DNA from: Paracoccaceae bacterium
GTDB lineage: Bacteria > Pseudomonadota > Alphaproteobacteria > Rhodobacterales > Rhodobacteraceae
Direction of reading: 5' to 3'
Assembly: GCA_024304985.1 (NCBI GenBank)
Contig: JAMWZC010000001.1
Location: 620,001 to 684,000, forward strand
DNA length: 64,000 nucleotides
Position numbers and translations under genes: made by a program. Below are positions 51,282-59,819 of the stretch, piece by piece. Below the pieces are notes generated by a model. The model did no database searches and was not told the DNA's origin. It saw only the letters and a program-made list of their open reading frames with translations. Position 1 is the first letter of the stretch; the number at the start of each line of letters is the position of its first letter.

Positions 51282-52070
51282 ATGGACGCCCCCTTGACCG
51301 ACGCCCCGCCTGTCATCGAGATCCGCAATCTGCACAAAGCCTATGGCGCGCTCGAAGTGCTCAAGGGCGTGGACATCTCGGCCCGGCGCGGCGATGTGGT
51401 CTCGCTGATCGGCTCCTCCGGTTCCGGCAAATCGACGCTGCTGCGCTGCGCCAATCTGCTTGAGGACAGCCAGCAGGGCGAGATCCTGTTCAAGGGCGAA
51501 CCCGTGCGCTGGCGGGGCACGGGGCTGAACCGCCATCCGGCCGATCCGGGGCAGGTGCTGCGTATCCGCACCAATCTGTCCATGGTGTTCCAGCAGTTCA
51601 ACCTGTGGTCCCACATGACGATCCTGCAAAACGTGATGGAAGCGCCCGTGACGGTGCTCAAGCGCGACCGGGCCGAGGTCGAGGCATCCGCCCGCCGCTA
51701 TCTGGACAAGGTCGGCATCGGCGACAAATGCGACGCCTATCCCGCGCAGTTGTCGGGCGGCCAGCAGCAGCGCGCCGCCATCGCCCGCGCCCTGTGCATG
51801 GAGCCCGAGGCGCTCTTGTTCGACGAACCCACCTCGGCGCTTGATCCGGAACTGGAGCAGGAAGTGGTCAAGGTCATCAAGGATCTGGCCGCCGAGGGGC
51901 GCACGATGATGATCGTGACCCATGACATGCGCATGGCCGCCGATGTCTCGGATCATGTGGTCTTTCTGCATCTGGGCCGGATCGAGGAACAGGGACCGCC
52001 CGCCACCCTGTTCAGCGCGCCCAAGACAGAACGGCTGCAACAATTCCTGTCCGCCTCGGTCCCGGCCTGA
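51282..52070 (+). CDS. Polar amino acid ABC transporter, ATP-binding subunit
   Basis: This is 262 residues. Walker A is LIGSSGSGKSTLLRC (about 44-57), the Q-loop is SMVFQQFNLWSHMTI, the signature is AQLSGGQQQRAAIARAL (about 153) and Walker B is ALLFDEPTSALDPEL (about 175). The H-loop is VTHDMRMA. The close match to HisP/OccP and the RWRGTGLNRHPADP insert place it in the histidine/opine/octopine group. It powers uptake through the two permeases encoded downstream, after the binding protein. It starts the transporter operon. Confidence 0.95.
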   Translation: MDAPLTDAPPVIEIRNLHKAYGALEVLKGVDISARRGDVVSLIGSSGSGKSTLLRCANLLEDSQQGEILFKGEPVRWRGTGLNRHPADPGQVLRIRTNLSMVFQQFNLWSHMTILQNVMEAPVTVLKRDRAEVEASARRYLDKVGIGDKCDAYPAQLSGGQQQRAAIARALCMEPEALLFDEPTSALDPELEQEVVKVIKDLAAEGRTMMIVTHDMRMAADVSDHVVFLHLGRIEEQGPPATLFSAPKTERLQQFLSASVPA

Positions 52071-52141
52071 CCGGCGTTCCCCTTTCCTGACCAGTATCCT
52101 GTTTGCGTGCCTGTTACCCCCTTCACTAGGAGTTGATGACA

Positions 52142-52870
52142 ATGAAGACACTGATCCTGACCACCGCCGCACTGGCCCTGACCACAGGGATGGCGCTGGC
52201 CCAAAGCCAGACCATCCGCATGGGCACCGAAGGCGCCTACCCTCCCTACAACTTCCTCAACGACAAGGGCGAGGTTGACGGCTTCGAGCGCGAGGTCGGT
52301 GACGAGCTGTGCAAGCGGGCCGAGCTGACCTGCGAATGGGTCACCACCGATTGGGACGGCATCATCCCCAACCTCGTGTCGGGCAACTACGACACCATCA
52401 TCGCGGGCATGAGCATCACCGCCGAACGCGATGAAGTGATTGATTTCACGCAAAACTACTTCCCCCCCGCAGCATCGGCCTATGTCGGCCTGACCGCGGA
52501 TATCGACGTGACCAGCGCTGTCGTGTCGGCACAGGCCTCGACCATTCAGGCCGGCCATGTCGCGGCCAGCGGGGCCACCTTGCTGGAATTCGCCACGCCT
52601 GAAGAAACCGTCGCCTCGGTGCGCAACGGCGAGGCGGATGCCGTCTTTGCCGACAAGGATTACCTGATCCCGATCGTCGAGGAATCGGGCGGCGAACTCA
52701 GCTTCGTGGGCGAGGATGTCCAGCTGGGCGGCGGCATCGGCATCGGCCTGCGCGAAAGCGACACCGAGCTGCGCGCGAAATTCGACGCGGCCATCCAGTC
52801 GATGAAGGATGACGGCACGCTGAACACGCTGATCACCAAATGGTTCGGCGAAGACGCCGCAACCTTCTGA
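52142..52870 (+). CDS. Polar amino acid ABC transporter, periplasmic binding protein
   Basis: This is 242 residues from ATG 52142, with AGGAG nine bases upstream. MKTLILTTAALALTTGMALAQ is a signal peptide. The SBP family 3 fold shows IRMGTEGAYPPYNFLNDKGE (about 25), FEREVGDELCKRAEL, WDGIIPNLVSGNYDTIIAGM (about 72), and ITAERDEVIDFTQNYF. Family 3 proteins bind polar amino acids, opines or related amines. Its position between the ATPase and permease genes and the following hairpin suggest higher expression than the rest. The ligand is not predictable by eye. Confidence 0.94.
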   Translation: MKTLILTTAALALTTGMALAQSQTIRMGTEGAYPPYNFLNDKGEVDGFEREVGDELCKRAELTCEWVTTDWDGIIPNLVSGNYDTIIAGMSITAERDEVIDFTQNYFPPAASAYVGLTADIDVTSAVVSAQASTIQAGHVAASGATLLEFATPEETVASVRNGEADAVFADKDYLIPIVEESGGELSFVGEDVQLGGGIGIGLRESDTELRAKFDAAIQSMKDDGTLNTLITKWFGEDAATF

Positions 52871-52882
52871 TCCACGCCTGAC

Positions 52883-52915
52883 AGGGGACGCCGCCACGGA
52901 TGCGCGGCGCCCCCT
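52883..52915 (+). terminator. GC-rich hairpin after the binding-protein gene
   Basis: AGGGGACGCCGC pairs with GCGGCGCCCCCT with one mismatch and a 9-nt loop, 12 bases after the stop. No U-run follows. Such hairpins after binding-protein genes often stabilise the upstream mRNA or cause partial termination. Confidence 0.5.
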
Positions 52916-52917
52916 GC

Positions 52918-52945
52918 TTCATCTTGCTGCAAATACTCAATCCGC
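52918..52945 (-). repeat. Dispersed intergenic element, copy 3 (antisense)
   Basis: The minus strand reads GCGGATTGAGTATTTGCAG, then CAAGATGAAG. It matches the sdaA copy at GAGTATTT, GCAAGATGAA and spacing. Here it is antisense to the flanking genes, which argues against a simple role as terminator of the upstream gene. Confidence 0.55.
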
Positions 52946-52966
52946 ACCTCCGCGTCAGGGCCCGTC

Positions 52967-53851
52967 ATGTTCAGTTTCTGCACAGATCCAGCCACGCTGT
53001 CCGATCTGCCATGGATGGCCTGCTATCTGACGACCGGAAAACACCTGAATTTCTACTGGGCTTTCGGCACCGTGCTGCTGCTGCTGGCGATCACCGCGCC
53101 CGCGGCGCTGGCCTTCGGCTTTGCAGGCGCCTCGGCCGCGCGGTCGCGCTTTGCCCCGCTCAGCCTTGTCGGCAAGACCTATATCGCCATCGTGCGCGGC
53201 GTGCCCGACATCGCCTTTTTCCTGTTCTTCGTAATCGCACTGGATCAGGGGCTGGAATATCTCAAGCACCAATGGGTCTGCCCCGACTGGGATCAGGCGA
53301 TCCGGCAGGGCAATGACTTCATCGTCTGTCAGGCGGCCAAGGTGCCGCTGGGCACCTCGCCGCAATGGGTCCACAAGACCTACAGCTTCTTCGTCGCCGC
53401 CTTCACCTTCGCCATCGTGTTCGGGGCTTTTGCCGCCAATGTCCTCTACGGAGCCATGCGCGCCGTGCCCCGCAGCCAGCTTGAAACCGCCGAGGCCTAT
53501 GGCATGTCGCAGCGCCAGACATTCCGGCGCATCGTCGTGCCGCAGATGTGGGTCTATGCCCTGCCGGGCCTGTCGAATCTCTGGATGGTGCTGATCAAAT
53601 CCACGCCGTTGCTGTTCCTGCTGGGGGTCGAGGATATCGTCTACTGGGCGCGTGAACTGGGCGGCTCCAAGACACCGCGCTTCACCGATTACCCGCATGG
53701 CGACTGGCGCATGTGGTATTTCCTTGTCCTGCTGGTCTTCTACCTTGCCTTCACCCGTGTGTCCGAGGTCGTGCTGGACCGCCTCATGGCGCGGCTCACG
53801 CTCGGGCAGGCCACCACGGGCGGCGAAGCCCAGCGAAGGGCCGAAACATGA
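52967..53851 (+). CDS. Polar amino acid ABC transporter permease (HisQ-like)
   Basis: This is 294 residues. About five membrane helices include FYWAFGTVLLLLAITAPAAL (about 29-48) and the EAA-type loop ETAEAYGMSQRQTFRRIVVPQ (in two pieces, about 168-189), the contact with the ATPase. VRGVPDIAFFLFFVIALDQG is the typical His/Glu permease segment. A roughly 60-residue insert (about 88-145) between helices, with two Cys (VCPDWD and IVCQAA), is longer than usual. The stop overlaps the next permease start by four bases. Confidence 0.92.
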   Translation: MFSFCTDPATLSDLPWMACYLTTGKHLNFYWAFGTVLLLLAITAPAALAFGFAGASAARSRFAPLSLVGKTYIAIVRGVPDIAFFLFFVIALDQGLEYLKHQWVCPDWDQAIRQGNDFIVCQAAKVPLGTSPQWVHKTYSFFVAAFTFAIVFGAFAANVLYGAMRAVPRSQLETAEAYGMSQRQTFRRIVVPQMWVYALPGLSNLWMVLIKSTPLLFLLGVEDIVYWARELGGSKTPRFTDYPHGDWRMWYFLVLLVFYLAFTRVSEVVLDRLMARLTLGQATTGGEAQRRAET

Positions 53852-54654
53852 GCTGCCTCCAGACCGTCACGGATTACGGGCTGCGCAGCCTCGGATATGG
53901 CGAACGGCTGCTGCCGCGCTCGGATTTCACGCTCTGCCAGCAATTCACGCTGATCGGCTCGGGGCTGATCTGGAACGTCTATTTCGGCGTGCTGGCGCTG
54001 GCGGCGGGGTTCTTTCTGGCCACCGCGCTGGCCCTGGGCAAGGGTGCCCGCGCGCGGGTCATCCGCAAGCCGTCCGAATGGTTCATCTTCATCTTTCGCG
54101 GCTCGCCTCTCTTCATCCAGTTCTTCTTCGCCTATTTCCTGTTCCTCAGCCTGAAATCCGTGCATCCGGTCTTTGACCCGTTCAGTTCGGCCTGGCTGGG
54201 CGCGCTGGTGGTGCTGTTCTTCAACACCGCCGCCTATTCGGCCGAGATTTTCTATGGCGCGCTGAAATCCATCCCGCGCGGCGATGTCGAGGCGGCGGAT
54301 GCCTACGGCATGTCGGGCTGGCCGCGCTTTCGCCGGATCATCTGGCCCACCATGCTGCGGCTGGCCTGGCCCGGCTACACGAACGAGGCGATCTTCCTGT
54401 TCCACGCCACGACGCTGGTGTTCTTTTCGGGCTTTCCCGCGCAGCAGCAAAAGGGCGACGCGCTTTACTACGCGCGGTATTTCGCGGATCAGACCTTCAA
54501 CCCCTTCGTGCCCTACCCGATCCTTGCGGGCTATTTCATCCTGCTGACACTGGCCATCATCGGCCTCTTCGGGCTGGTCAACCGCCACCTGAACCGCCAC
54601 CTGCCGCCCGAACAACGTCGCAAAATTCGCTTGCGTCCGAATCTGATCCGGTAG
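53848..54654 (+). CDS. Polar amino acid ABC transporter permease (HisM-like)
   Basis: This is 268 residues from ATG 53848 (ATGA overlap with the first permease). It has five or so helices, with LIWNVYFGVLALAAGFFLAT (about 41-60), FRGSPLFIQFFFAYFLF (about 84) and the ATPase-contact loop VEAADAYGMSGWPRFRRIIW (about 147-166). A basic tail follows (RHLPPEQRRKIRLRPN). It forms a heterodimer with the preceding permease. It is the last transporter gene before a 187-bp regulatory gap. Confidence 0.93.
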   Translation: MSCLQTVTDYGLRSLGYGERLLPRSDFTLCQQFTLIGSGLIWNVYFGVLALAAGFFLATALALGKGARARVIRKPSEWFIFIFRGSPLFIQFFFAYFLFLSLKSVHPVFDPFSSAWLGALVVLFFNTAAYSAEIFYGALKSIPRGDVEAADAYGMSGWPRFRRIIWPTMLRLAWPGYTNEAIFLFHATTLVFFSGFPAQQQKGDALYYARYFADQTFNPFVPYPILAGYFILLTLAIIGLFGLVNRHLNRHLPPEQRRKIRLRPNLIR

Positions 54655-54663
54655 TATCAATAT

Positions 54664-54746
54664 TTTGATCAAATTATTTGGGTGTGATCCGATCCGCTTT
54701 TTCTGATGCGGCGGGCAGCTACAACCTATCTCGTGAAATTTGATCA
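54664..54746 (+). promoter_or_regulatory. Pair of TTTGATCA boxes before the ligase gene
   Basis: TTTGATCAAA (54664-54673) is a perfect 10-bp palindrome, and TTTGATCA recurs at 54739-54746. Their centres are 75 bases apart, about seven helical turns, in an AT-rich gap. This fits paired operators of one regulator, which is not identified. Confidence 0.4.
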
Positions 54747-54765
54747 TAAACAAAGGACCAAGGGC

Positions 54766-54837
54766 ATGGACCTGATATCGTCGGGACGCGGCAATCGCGC
54801 CCTGTCGATGCATGCCAGCCCTCAACCCGTCAGGTGA
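54766..54837 (+). CDS. Possible 23-residue leader peptide
   Basis: ATG 54766 is preceded at eight bases by AAAGGA and opens a 23-codon frame whose TGA ends four bases before the ligase ATG at 54842. The peptide begins MDLISSGRGNRAL and ends PQPVR, with four Arg. It could couple translation to the ligase gene or act as an attenuator; it may also be chance. Confidence 0.35.
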   Translation: MDLISSGRGNRALSMHASPQPVR

Positions 54838-54841
54838 GACG

Positions 54842-56176
54842 ATGAAGAACTGGCTGAGAAAGCACCCCGAGGTGCGCACGATCCGCGTGGCCGCCGCCGA
54901 TCTGAACGCCCAGGCGCGCGGCAAGCGCGTGCCCACGCGCTATGCCGACAAGGTGGTGGACGAGGGGACGCGCTTTCCGCTTTCCGTGCTGAACCTCGAT
55001 ATCTGGGGCGAGGATATCGATGACAGCCCTCTGGTGTTTGAAACCGGCGATGCCGACGGCGTGCTGAAACCGACCGAGCGTGGCTTCATGCCGATGCCCT
55101 GGCTGGAGGCGCCGACGGCGCTGCTGCCGATCTGGATGTTCCGCGAGGATGGCCGCCCCTATGAGGGCGATCCCCGCCACGCCCTGCGCGCCGTGGTGGA
55201 CCGCTACAAGGCCCATGGCCTGACCCCCGTGGTCGCGGTCGAACTGGAATTCTTCCTGATCGACGACTCGGGCCGCAAGTTGCAGGTTCCGGTCAGCCCG
55301 CGCTCGGGCAAGCGGCGCAAGGCGGCGGAAACCCTGTCGATCCGCGCGCTGGATGCCTTCGATACCTTCTTCACCGACCTTTACGAGGCCTGCGAGGAGA
55401 TGGACATCCCCGCCGACACCGCCATTTCCGAGGCAGGTCTGGGCCAGTTCGAAGTCAACCTCATGCATTGCGACGACGCCCTGCGCGCCGCCGACGATGC
55501 CTGGCTTTTCAAGATGCTGGTCAAGGGTCTGGCGCGGCGGCACGGCTTTGCCGCCTCCTTCATGGCCAAGCCCTATGAGGATTACGCAGGCTCCGGCCTT
55601 CACACACATTTCTCGGTTCTGGACGCAGAAGGACGCAACATTTTTGATGATGGCGGGCCTTTGGGCACAGAAAAGTTGCGCCATGCGGTGGCTGGCTGCC
55701 TGAACGCCATGTCCGGCTCGACGCTGATCTTCGCCCCGCACTGGAACAGCTATGACCGCCTTGTGCCCGACGCCCATGCCCCGACCGGCATCTGCTGGGG
55801 CTATGAGAACCGCACGGCGGCGGTGCGTATTCCGTCCGGCAGCAGCCGCGCCCGGCGGATCGAGCATCGCGTGGCTGGCGGCGACGTGAACCCCTATCTG
55901 ATGCTGGCCGCCATCCTGGGGGCCGCGCTGAACGGGATCGAGGCACAGGCCGAACCACCCGCCCCCATCACCGGCAACGCCTATGCGCTGGACCTGCCGC
56001 AGGTGCCCACCACATGGGTCGATGCGATCAACACCTTCGAGACAAGTCCCGAAATCGCCGGCATCTTCGCCCCCGAACTGATCCGCAACTTCGTGCTGAC
56101 CAAACGGCAGGAATTGCATTACATGGGCGAGTTGACCCCCGAAGAACGGGTCGAGATCTATCTCGACACCGTCTGA
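54842..56176 (+). CDS. Glutamine-synthetase-family ligase (PuuA/GlnA-like), first copy
   Basis: This is 444 residues from ATG 54842, with AGGTGAG upstream. The GS fold is complete: the N-terminal domain motif AAADLNAQARGKRVPTRYAD (about 17-36), the catalytic VAVELEFFLID (about 131), GLGQFEVNLMHCDDAL (about 199), GSGLHTHFSVLD (about 250) and GGDVNPYLMLAAILGAAL near 347. The ARGKRVP form is typical of gamma-glutamyl-amine ligases such as PuuA rather than nitrogen-assimilating GlnA. It probably attaches glutamate to an amine imported by the adjacent transporter; the amine is unknown. Confidence 0.85.
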   Translation: MKNWLRKHPEVRTIRVAAADLNAQARGKRVPTRYADKVVDEGTRFPLSVLNLDIWGEDIDDSPLVFETGDADGVLKPTERGFMPMPWLEAPTALLPIWMFREDGRPYEGDPRHALRAVVDRYKAHGLTPVVAVELEFFLIDDSGRKLQVPVSPRSGKRRKAAETLSIRALDAFDTFFTDLYEACEEMDIPADTAISEAGLGQFEVNLMHCDDALRAADDAWLFKMLVKGLARRHGFAASFMAKPYEDYAGSGLHTHFSVLDAEGRNIFDDGGPLGTEKLRHAVAGCLNAMSGSTLIFAPHWNSYDRLVPDAHAPTGICWGYENRTAAVRIPSGSSRARRIEHRVAGGDVNPYLMLAAILGAALNGIEAQAEPPAPITGNAYALDLPQVPTTWVDAINTFETSPEIAGIFAPELIRNFVLTKRQELHYMGELTPEERVEIYLDTV

Positions 56177-56282
56177 CGCCATGGGATCGGGGGGCGGTCT
56201 TGCCCGCCCCCCCTTGCCCTGCCCCCCTTGCCGTGACACGGGGGCTTGGCTACCATGACGACCATTCCAAAACTGGTGTTCC

Positions 56283-56960
56283 ATGAAAATCGGCATCCTG
56301 CAAACCGGCCATTCCCCTGACGAGGTCAGGGGCGCGCTTGGCGATTACTCCGACATGTTCGCGCGCCTTCTGGGCGGGCACGGCTTCGACTTCGTCACCT
56401 TCAACGTGGTGGATGGCCAATTCCCCGCAGGCCCGGATGATGCCGATGGCTGGCTGATCACCGGCTCCAAACACGGCGCCTACGAGGATCATCCCTGGAT
56501 TCCCCCGCTGGAAGACCTGATCCGCGCCATACGCGATGCGGGCAAACCGCTGATCGGCGTCTGCTTCGGCCATCAGATCATCGCCCAGGCCCTTGGCGGC
56601 AAGGTCGAGAAATTCGCCGGCGGCTGGGCCGTAGGCCCCACCAATTACGATTTCGGGGACGAGATCATGACCCTGAACGCCTGGCATCAGGATCAGGTCA
56701 CGGTCCTGCCCGAAGGCGCAAAGGTGCTGGCCTCCAACGATTTCTGCGCCAATGCCGCGCTTGCCTATGGCGACACCATCCTGACCATCCAACCCCATCC
56801 GGAATTCGGCAAACCGCTGCTTGACGGGCTGATCACCCACCGCGCCCCCGGTGTCGTGCCCGCAGACCAGATCGCCGCCGCCCGCGACAAGCTGGACGCG
56901 CCGCTGGATTCCGCCCGCTTTGCTGACCGCATGGCGGCCTTCCTCAAAAGGACCGCATGA
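56283..56960 (+). CDS. Class I glutamine amidotransferase-like protein
   Basis: This is 225 residues. The nucleophile elbow is IGVCFGHQIIAQALGG (about 95-110) and the His-Glu pair lies in IQPHPEFGKPL (about 167), so the triad is complete. WLITGSKHGAYEDHPWI is the substrate loop. It sits between two GS-like genes, with only one base to the second, which suggests it hydrolyses the gamma-glutamyl bond of the pathway product. This is the role PuuD has in E. coli, although PuuD belongs to another subfamily (peptidase C26). The assignment of substrate is inference from context. Confidence 0.87.
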   Translation: MKIGILQTGHSPDEVRGALGDYSDMFARLLGGHGFDFVTFNVVDGQFPAGPDDADGWLITGSKHGAYEDHPWIPPLEDLIRAIRDAGKPLIGVCFGHQIIAQALGGKVEKFAGGWAVGPTNYDFGDEIMTLNAWHQDQVTVLPEGAKVLASNDFCANAALAYGDTILTIQPHPEFGKPLLDGLITHRAPGVVPADQIAAARDKLDAPLDSARFADRMAAFLKRTA

Positions 56961-56961
56961 G

Positions 56962-58320
56962 ATGAAAGACTGGACCGACCACCTGCCCGAGGCCGCGCGC
57001 CTGTTTCTGGAAAACCGACGATTGGACGAGGTGGAATGCATCATCTCGGACCTGCCCGGCATCGCGCGCGGCAAGGCGGTGCCTGCCAGCAAATTCGCGC
57101 GGCAGGATTACTTCCACCTGCCGGATTCGATCTTCTACCAGACCATCACCGGCGACTGGGGCGAGGCGGCAGGTGCCGAAGGCTTCATCGAGCGCGACAT
57201 GATCCTGCGCCCCGACATGAGCACCGCCACCGCTGCGCCCTGGACCGGCGACTGGACCCTTCAGGTGATCCACGACGCCTATGACCGCAAGGGCAACGCG
57301 ATCCCCTTCGCCCCGCGCAACGTGCTCAAGCGCGTGATCGACCTTTATCACAAACAGGGATGGGAACCCGTCGTCGCCCCCGAGATGGAATTCTATCTGG
57401 TTGCGCGCAATCTGGACCCGGCCAAGAAGATCGAACCGATGATGGGCCGCTCGGGCCGTCCCGCCGCCGCGCGTCAGGCCTATTCGATGACCGCCGTGGA
57501 TGAATTCGGCCCCGTGATCGACGACATCTATGATTTCGCCGAAGCTCAGGGTTTCGAGATCGACGGCATCACCCAGGAAGGCGGCGCCGGGCAGCTGGAG
57601 ATCAACCTGCTGCATGGCGATCCGATCAAGCTGGCCGATGAGGTGTTCTATTTCAAACGCCTGATCCGCGAAGCCGCGCTGCGCCACGATTGCTTTGCCA
57701 CCTTCATGGCCAAACCCATTGCCGATGAACCCGGCAGCGCCATGCATATCCACCACTCCGTTCTTGACATGGAAACGGGGCAGAACCTTTTCTCCGGCCC
57801 GCAGGGCGGCGAGACGGATGCGTTTTTCCACTTCATCGGCGGCATGCAGAAACACCTGCCCTCGGCGATCGCGGTGCTGGCGCCCTATGTGAACAGCTAT
57901 CGCCGCTATGTGGTGGGCCATGCCGCGCCCATCAATCTGGAATGGGGCCGCGACAACCGCACGACCGGCATCCGCGTGCCCCTGTCCAGCCCCGCCGCGC
58001 GCCGGGTGGAAAACCGTCTGGCGGGCATGGATTGCAACCCCTATCTGGGCATCGCCGCAAGTCTGGCCTGCGGCTATCTGGGCATGATGCAGGAAATCTG
58101 GCCCGAAAAGCAGTTCAAGGGCGACGCCTATGAGGGCGAGGGCGATATCCCCCGCGTGATGGGCGATGCGCTGGACCTGTTCGAGGAGGCCAAGGACCTG
58201 CACGAGGTGCTGGGCCCTGATTTCGCCCGCGTCTATTCCATCGTGAAGCGCACGGAATACGAAGAATTCCTGCAAGTCATCAGCCCGTGGGAGCGGGAAC
58301 ATCTGCTGTTGAACGTGTGA
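56962..58320 (+). CDS. Glutamine-synthetase-family ligase (PuuA-like), second copy
   Basis: This is 452 residues from ATG 56962, one base after the amidotransferase stop. It shows ISDLPGIARGKAVPASKFA (about 28-46), APEMEFYLVARN (about 138), AGQLEINLLHGDPIK (about 211), GSAMHIHHSVLD (about 258), LEWGRDNRTTGIRVPL (about 326) and MDCNPYLGIAASLACGYLG. All ATP- and glutamate-site residues appear intact. It differs substantially from the first ligase, so the two likely have different amine substrates or steps. Gamma-glutamylputrescine synthetase is the best-known relative. Confidence 0.87.
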   Translation: MKDWTDHLPEAARLFLENRRLDEVECIISDLPGIARGKAVPASKFARQDYFHLPDSIFYQTITGDWGEAAGAEGFIERDMILRPDMSTATAAPWTGDWTLQVIHDAYDRKGNAIPFAPRNVLKRVIDLYHKQGWEPVVAPEMEFYLVARNLDPAKKIEPMMGRSGRPAAARQAYSMTAVDEFGPVIDDIYDFAEAQGFEIDGITQEGGAGQLEINLLHGDPIKLADEVFYFKRLIREAALRHDCFATFMAKPIADEPGSAMHIHHSVLDMETGQNLFSGPQGGETDAFFHFIGGMQKHLPSAIAVLAPYVNSYRRYVVGHAAPINLEWGRDNRTTGIRVPLSSPAARRVENRLAGMDCNPYLGIAASLACGYLGMMQEIWPEKQFKGDAYEGEGDIPRVMGDALDLFEEAKDLHEVLGPDFARVYSIVKRTEYEEFLQVISPWEREHLLLNV

Positions 58321-58331
58321 TCGCGGGCGCT

Positions 58332-58348
58332 GGGGGGCGCTGCCCCCC
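58332..58348 (+). terminator. GC hairpin after the second ligase gene
   Basis: GGGGGGC and GCCCCCC form a 7-bp stem with a 3-nt loop, 11 bases after the stop; a second GC-rich dyad follows. There is no direct U-run, but the AT-rich dispersed element lies 17 bases further. Confidence 0.45.
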
Positions 58349-58365
58349 GGCCTGCGGCCGCCCCC

Positions 58366-58390
58366 CGGGATATTTTCCGCAAAAAGAAAC
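58366..58390 (+). repeat. Dispersed intergenic element, copy 4
   Basis: CGGGATATTTTCCGCAAAAA followed by GAAAC is the most divergent of the four copies. It keeps the GGGAT start, the AT core and a purine-rich end. It lies 45 bases after the ligase stop in sense orientation. Confidence 0.45.
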
Positions 58391-58422
58391 AGAACGTCCG
58401 TCACCAGAACAGGAGGGGCGCC

Positions 58423-59727
58423 ATGAACCTGCTATTTTCCAATGACCGTCAGGGCGAGTATCCGCCAAGCTGGTATGCCGCCACCGCCCATGACGCCCCG
58501 CGTCACCCGGCGTTGAAAGGCACGGCGCGGGCCGATGTCTGCGTCGTGGGCGCGGGCTACACGGGTCTCTCGGCGGCGCTCCATCTGGCGGAAGCGGGCT
58601 TTGACGTGGTGCTGCTGGAGGCGCATCGCGTGGGCTTCGGGGCCTCGGGGCGCAATGGCGGGCAGTTGGGATCGGGACAGCGACAGGATCAGGCCAGCCT
58701 TGAGAAGATGCTGGGCAAGCCTGCGGCGCGGCAATTGTGGGATCTGGGCGAGGAGGCCAAGGATCTGGTCAAGGGGCTGATCGCGCGGCATGGGATCGAC
58801 TGCGATCTGAAACCCGGCGTCGCCTGGACCGGATTTTCCCCGCGCGAGGTGGATGACCTGCACCGCTATGCGGATCTCTTGCAGCGCGATTATGGCTACG
58901 CCGGGATCGAGGCGCTGGACGCGGCGGCCTGCCACGCGCTCTGCCCCTCGCCCGTCTATAAAGGCGGGGTGCTGGACATGGGGGCCGCGCATCTGCATCC
59001 GCTGAACTTCGCGCTGGGACTGGCCCGTGCGGCGGTGGCGGCGGGGGTGCGGATCTTCGAGAACAGCCATGTGCATCACATCACCGAGGGCGCAAGGATC
59101 GCCGTGCAGACCGGACAGGGACGGATCGAGGCGGATCACCTGATCCTGGCCTGCAACGGATACCTTGGCGGGTTGAACCGCAAGGTGGCCGCGCGGGTGA
59201 TGCCCATCAACAATTTCATCGTGGCGACCGAACCGCTGGGCGATGACGCCGGCCGCGTGCTGACCCGCGACGTGGCGGTGGCGGACAGCAAATTCGTGGT
59301 CAATTACTTCCGCCTGAGTGCGGACAAGCGGCTTTTGTTCGGGGGCGGGGAATCCTATGGCTACCGTTTCCCGCGCGACATCGCGGCACTGGTGCGCAAG
59401 CCGATGTCCGAGATTTTTCCGCATCTGGCGGATATCCGTCTGGATTACGCCTGGGGCGGCACTTTGGCCATCACCATGAAACGCCTGCCCTATCTGGCCC
59501 GGGTGGCGCCCAATATCCTGTCCGCGTCGGGCTATTCCGGCCACGGTGTCGGCACCGCGACCCATGCGGGCTATCTCATGGCCAAGGCCATCGGCGGGCA
59601 GGCCGAAGGCTTCGACACCATGGCGCGCATTCCGACCACGCCCTTCCCCGGTGGCGCGGCCTTCCGCAACCCGCTGCTGGTCCTGGCGATGACATGGTAT
59701 TCCCTGCGCGACCGTCTAGGGATCTGA
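58423..59727 (+). CDS. FAD-dependent amine oxidase, PuuB/OrdL-like
   Basis: This is 434 residues, preceded by AGGAGG eight bases before ATG 58423. The FAD Rossmann motif VCVVGAGYTGLSAALHLAEAG (in two parts, about 38-58) is followed by GFGASGRNGGQLGSGQRQDQ (about 76-95), which is highly typical of gamma-glutamylputrescine oxidase. ASGYSGHGVGTATHAGYLMA (about 367) closes the DAO domain. It would oxidise the gamma-glutamylated amine to an aldehyde with release of H2O2. No aldehyde dehydrogenase follows in the window; instead an aminotransferase gene lies downstream. Confidence 0.9.
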   Translation: MNLLFSNDRQGEYPPSWYAATAHDAPRHPALKGTARADVCVVGAGYTGLSAALHLAEAGFDVVLLEAHRVGFGASGRNGGQLGSGQRQDQASLEKMLGKPAARQLWDLGEEAKDLVKGLIARHGIDCDLKPGVAWTGFSPREVDDLHRYADLLQRDYGYAGIEALDAAACHALCPSPVYKGGVLDMGAAHLHPLNFALGLARAAVAAGVRIFENSHVHHITEGARIAVQTGQGRIEADHLILACNGYLGGLNRKVAARVMPINNFIVATEPLGDDAGRVLTRDVAVADSKFVVNYFRLSADKRLLFGGGESYGYRFPRDIAALVRKPMSEIFPHLADIRLDYAWGGTLAITMKRLPYLARVAPNILSASGYSGHGVGTATHAGYLMAKAIGGQAEGFDTMARIPTTPFPGGAAFRNPLLVLAMTWYSLRDRLGI

Positions 59728-59819
59728 GACAGAAACCCGCCTTGCGCGCATTTGGGGCTTGAGTGACAGCGATAATCGTTTAGAAATCCTGAAAAGAGTA
59801 TTCAGGAAAGCCGAAACGC

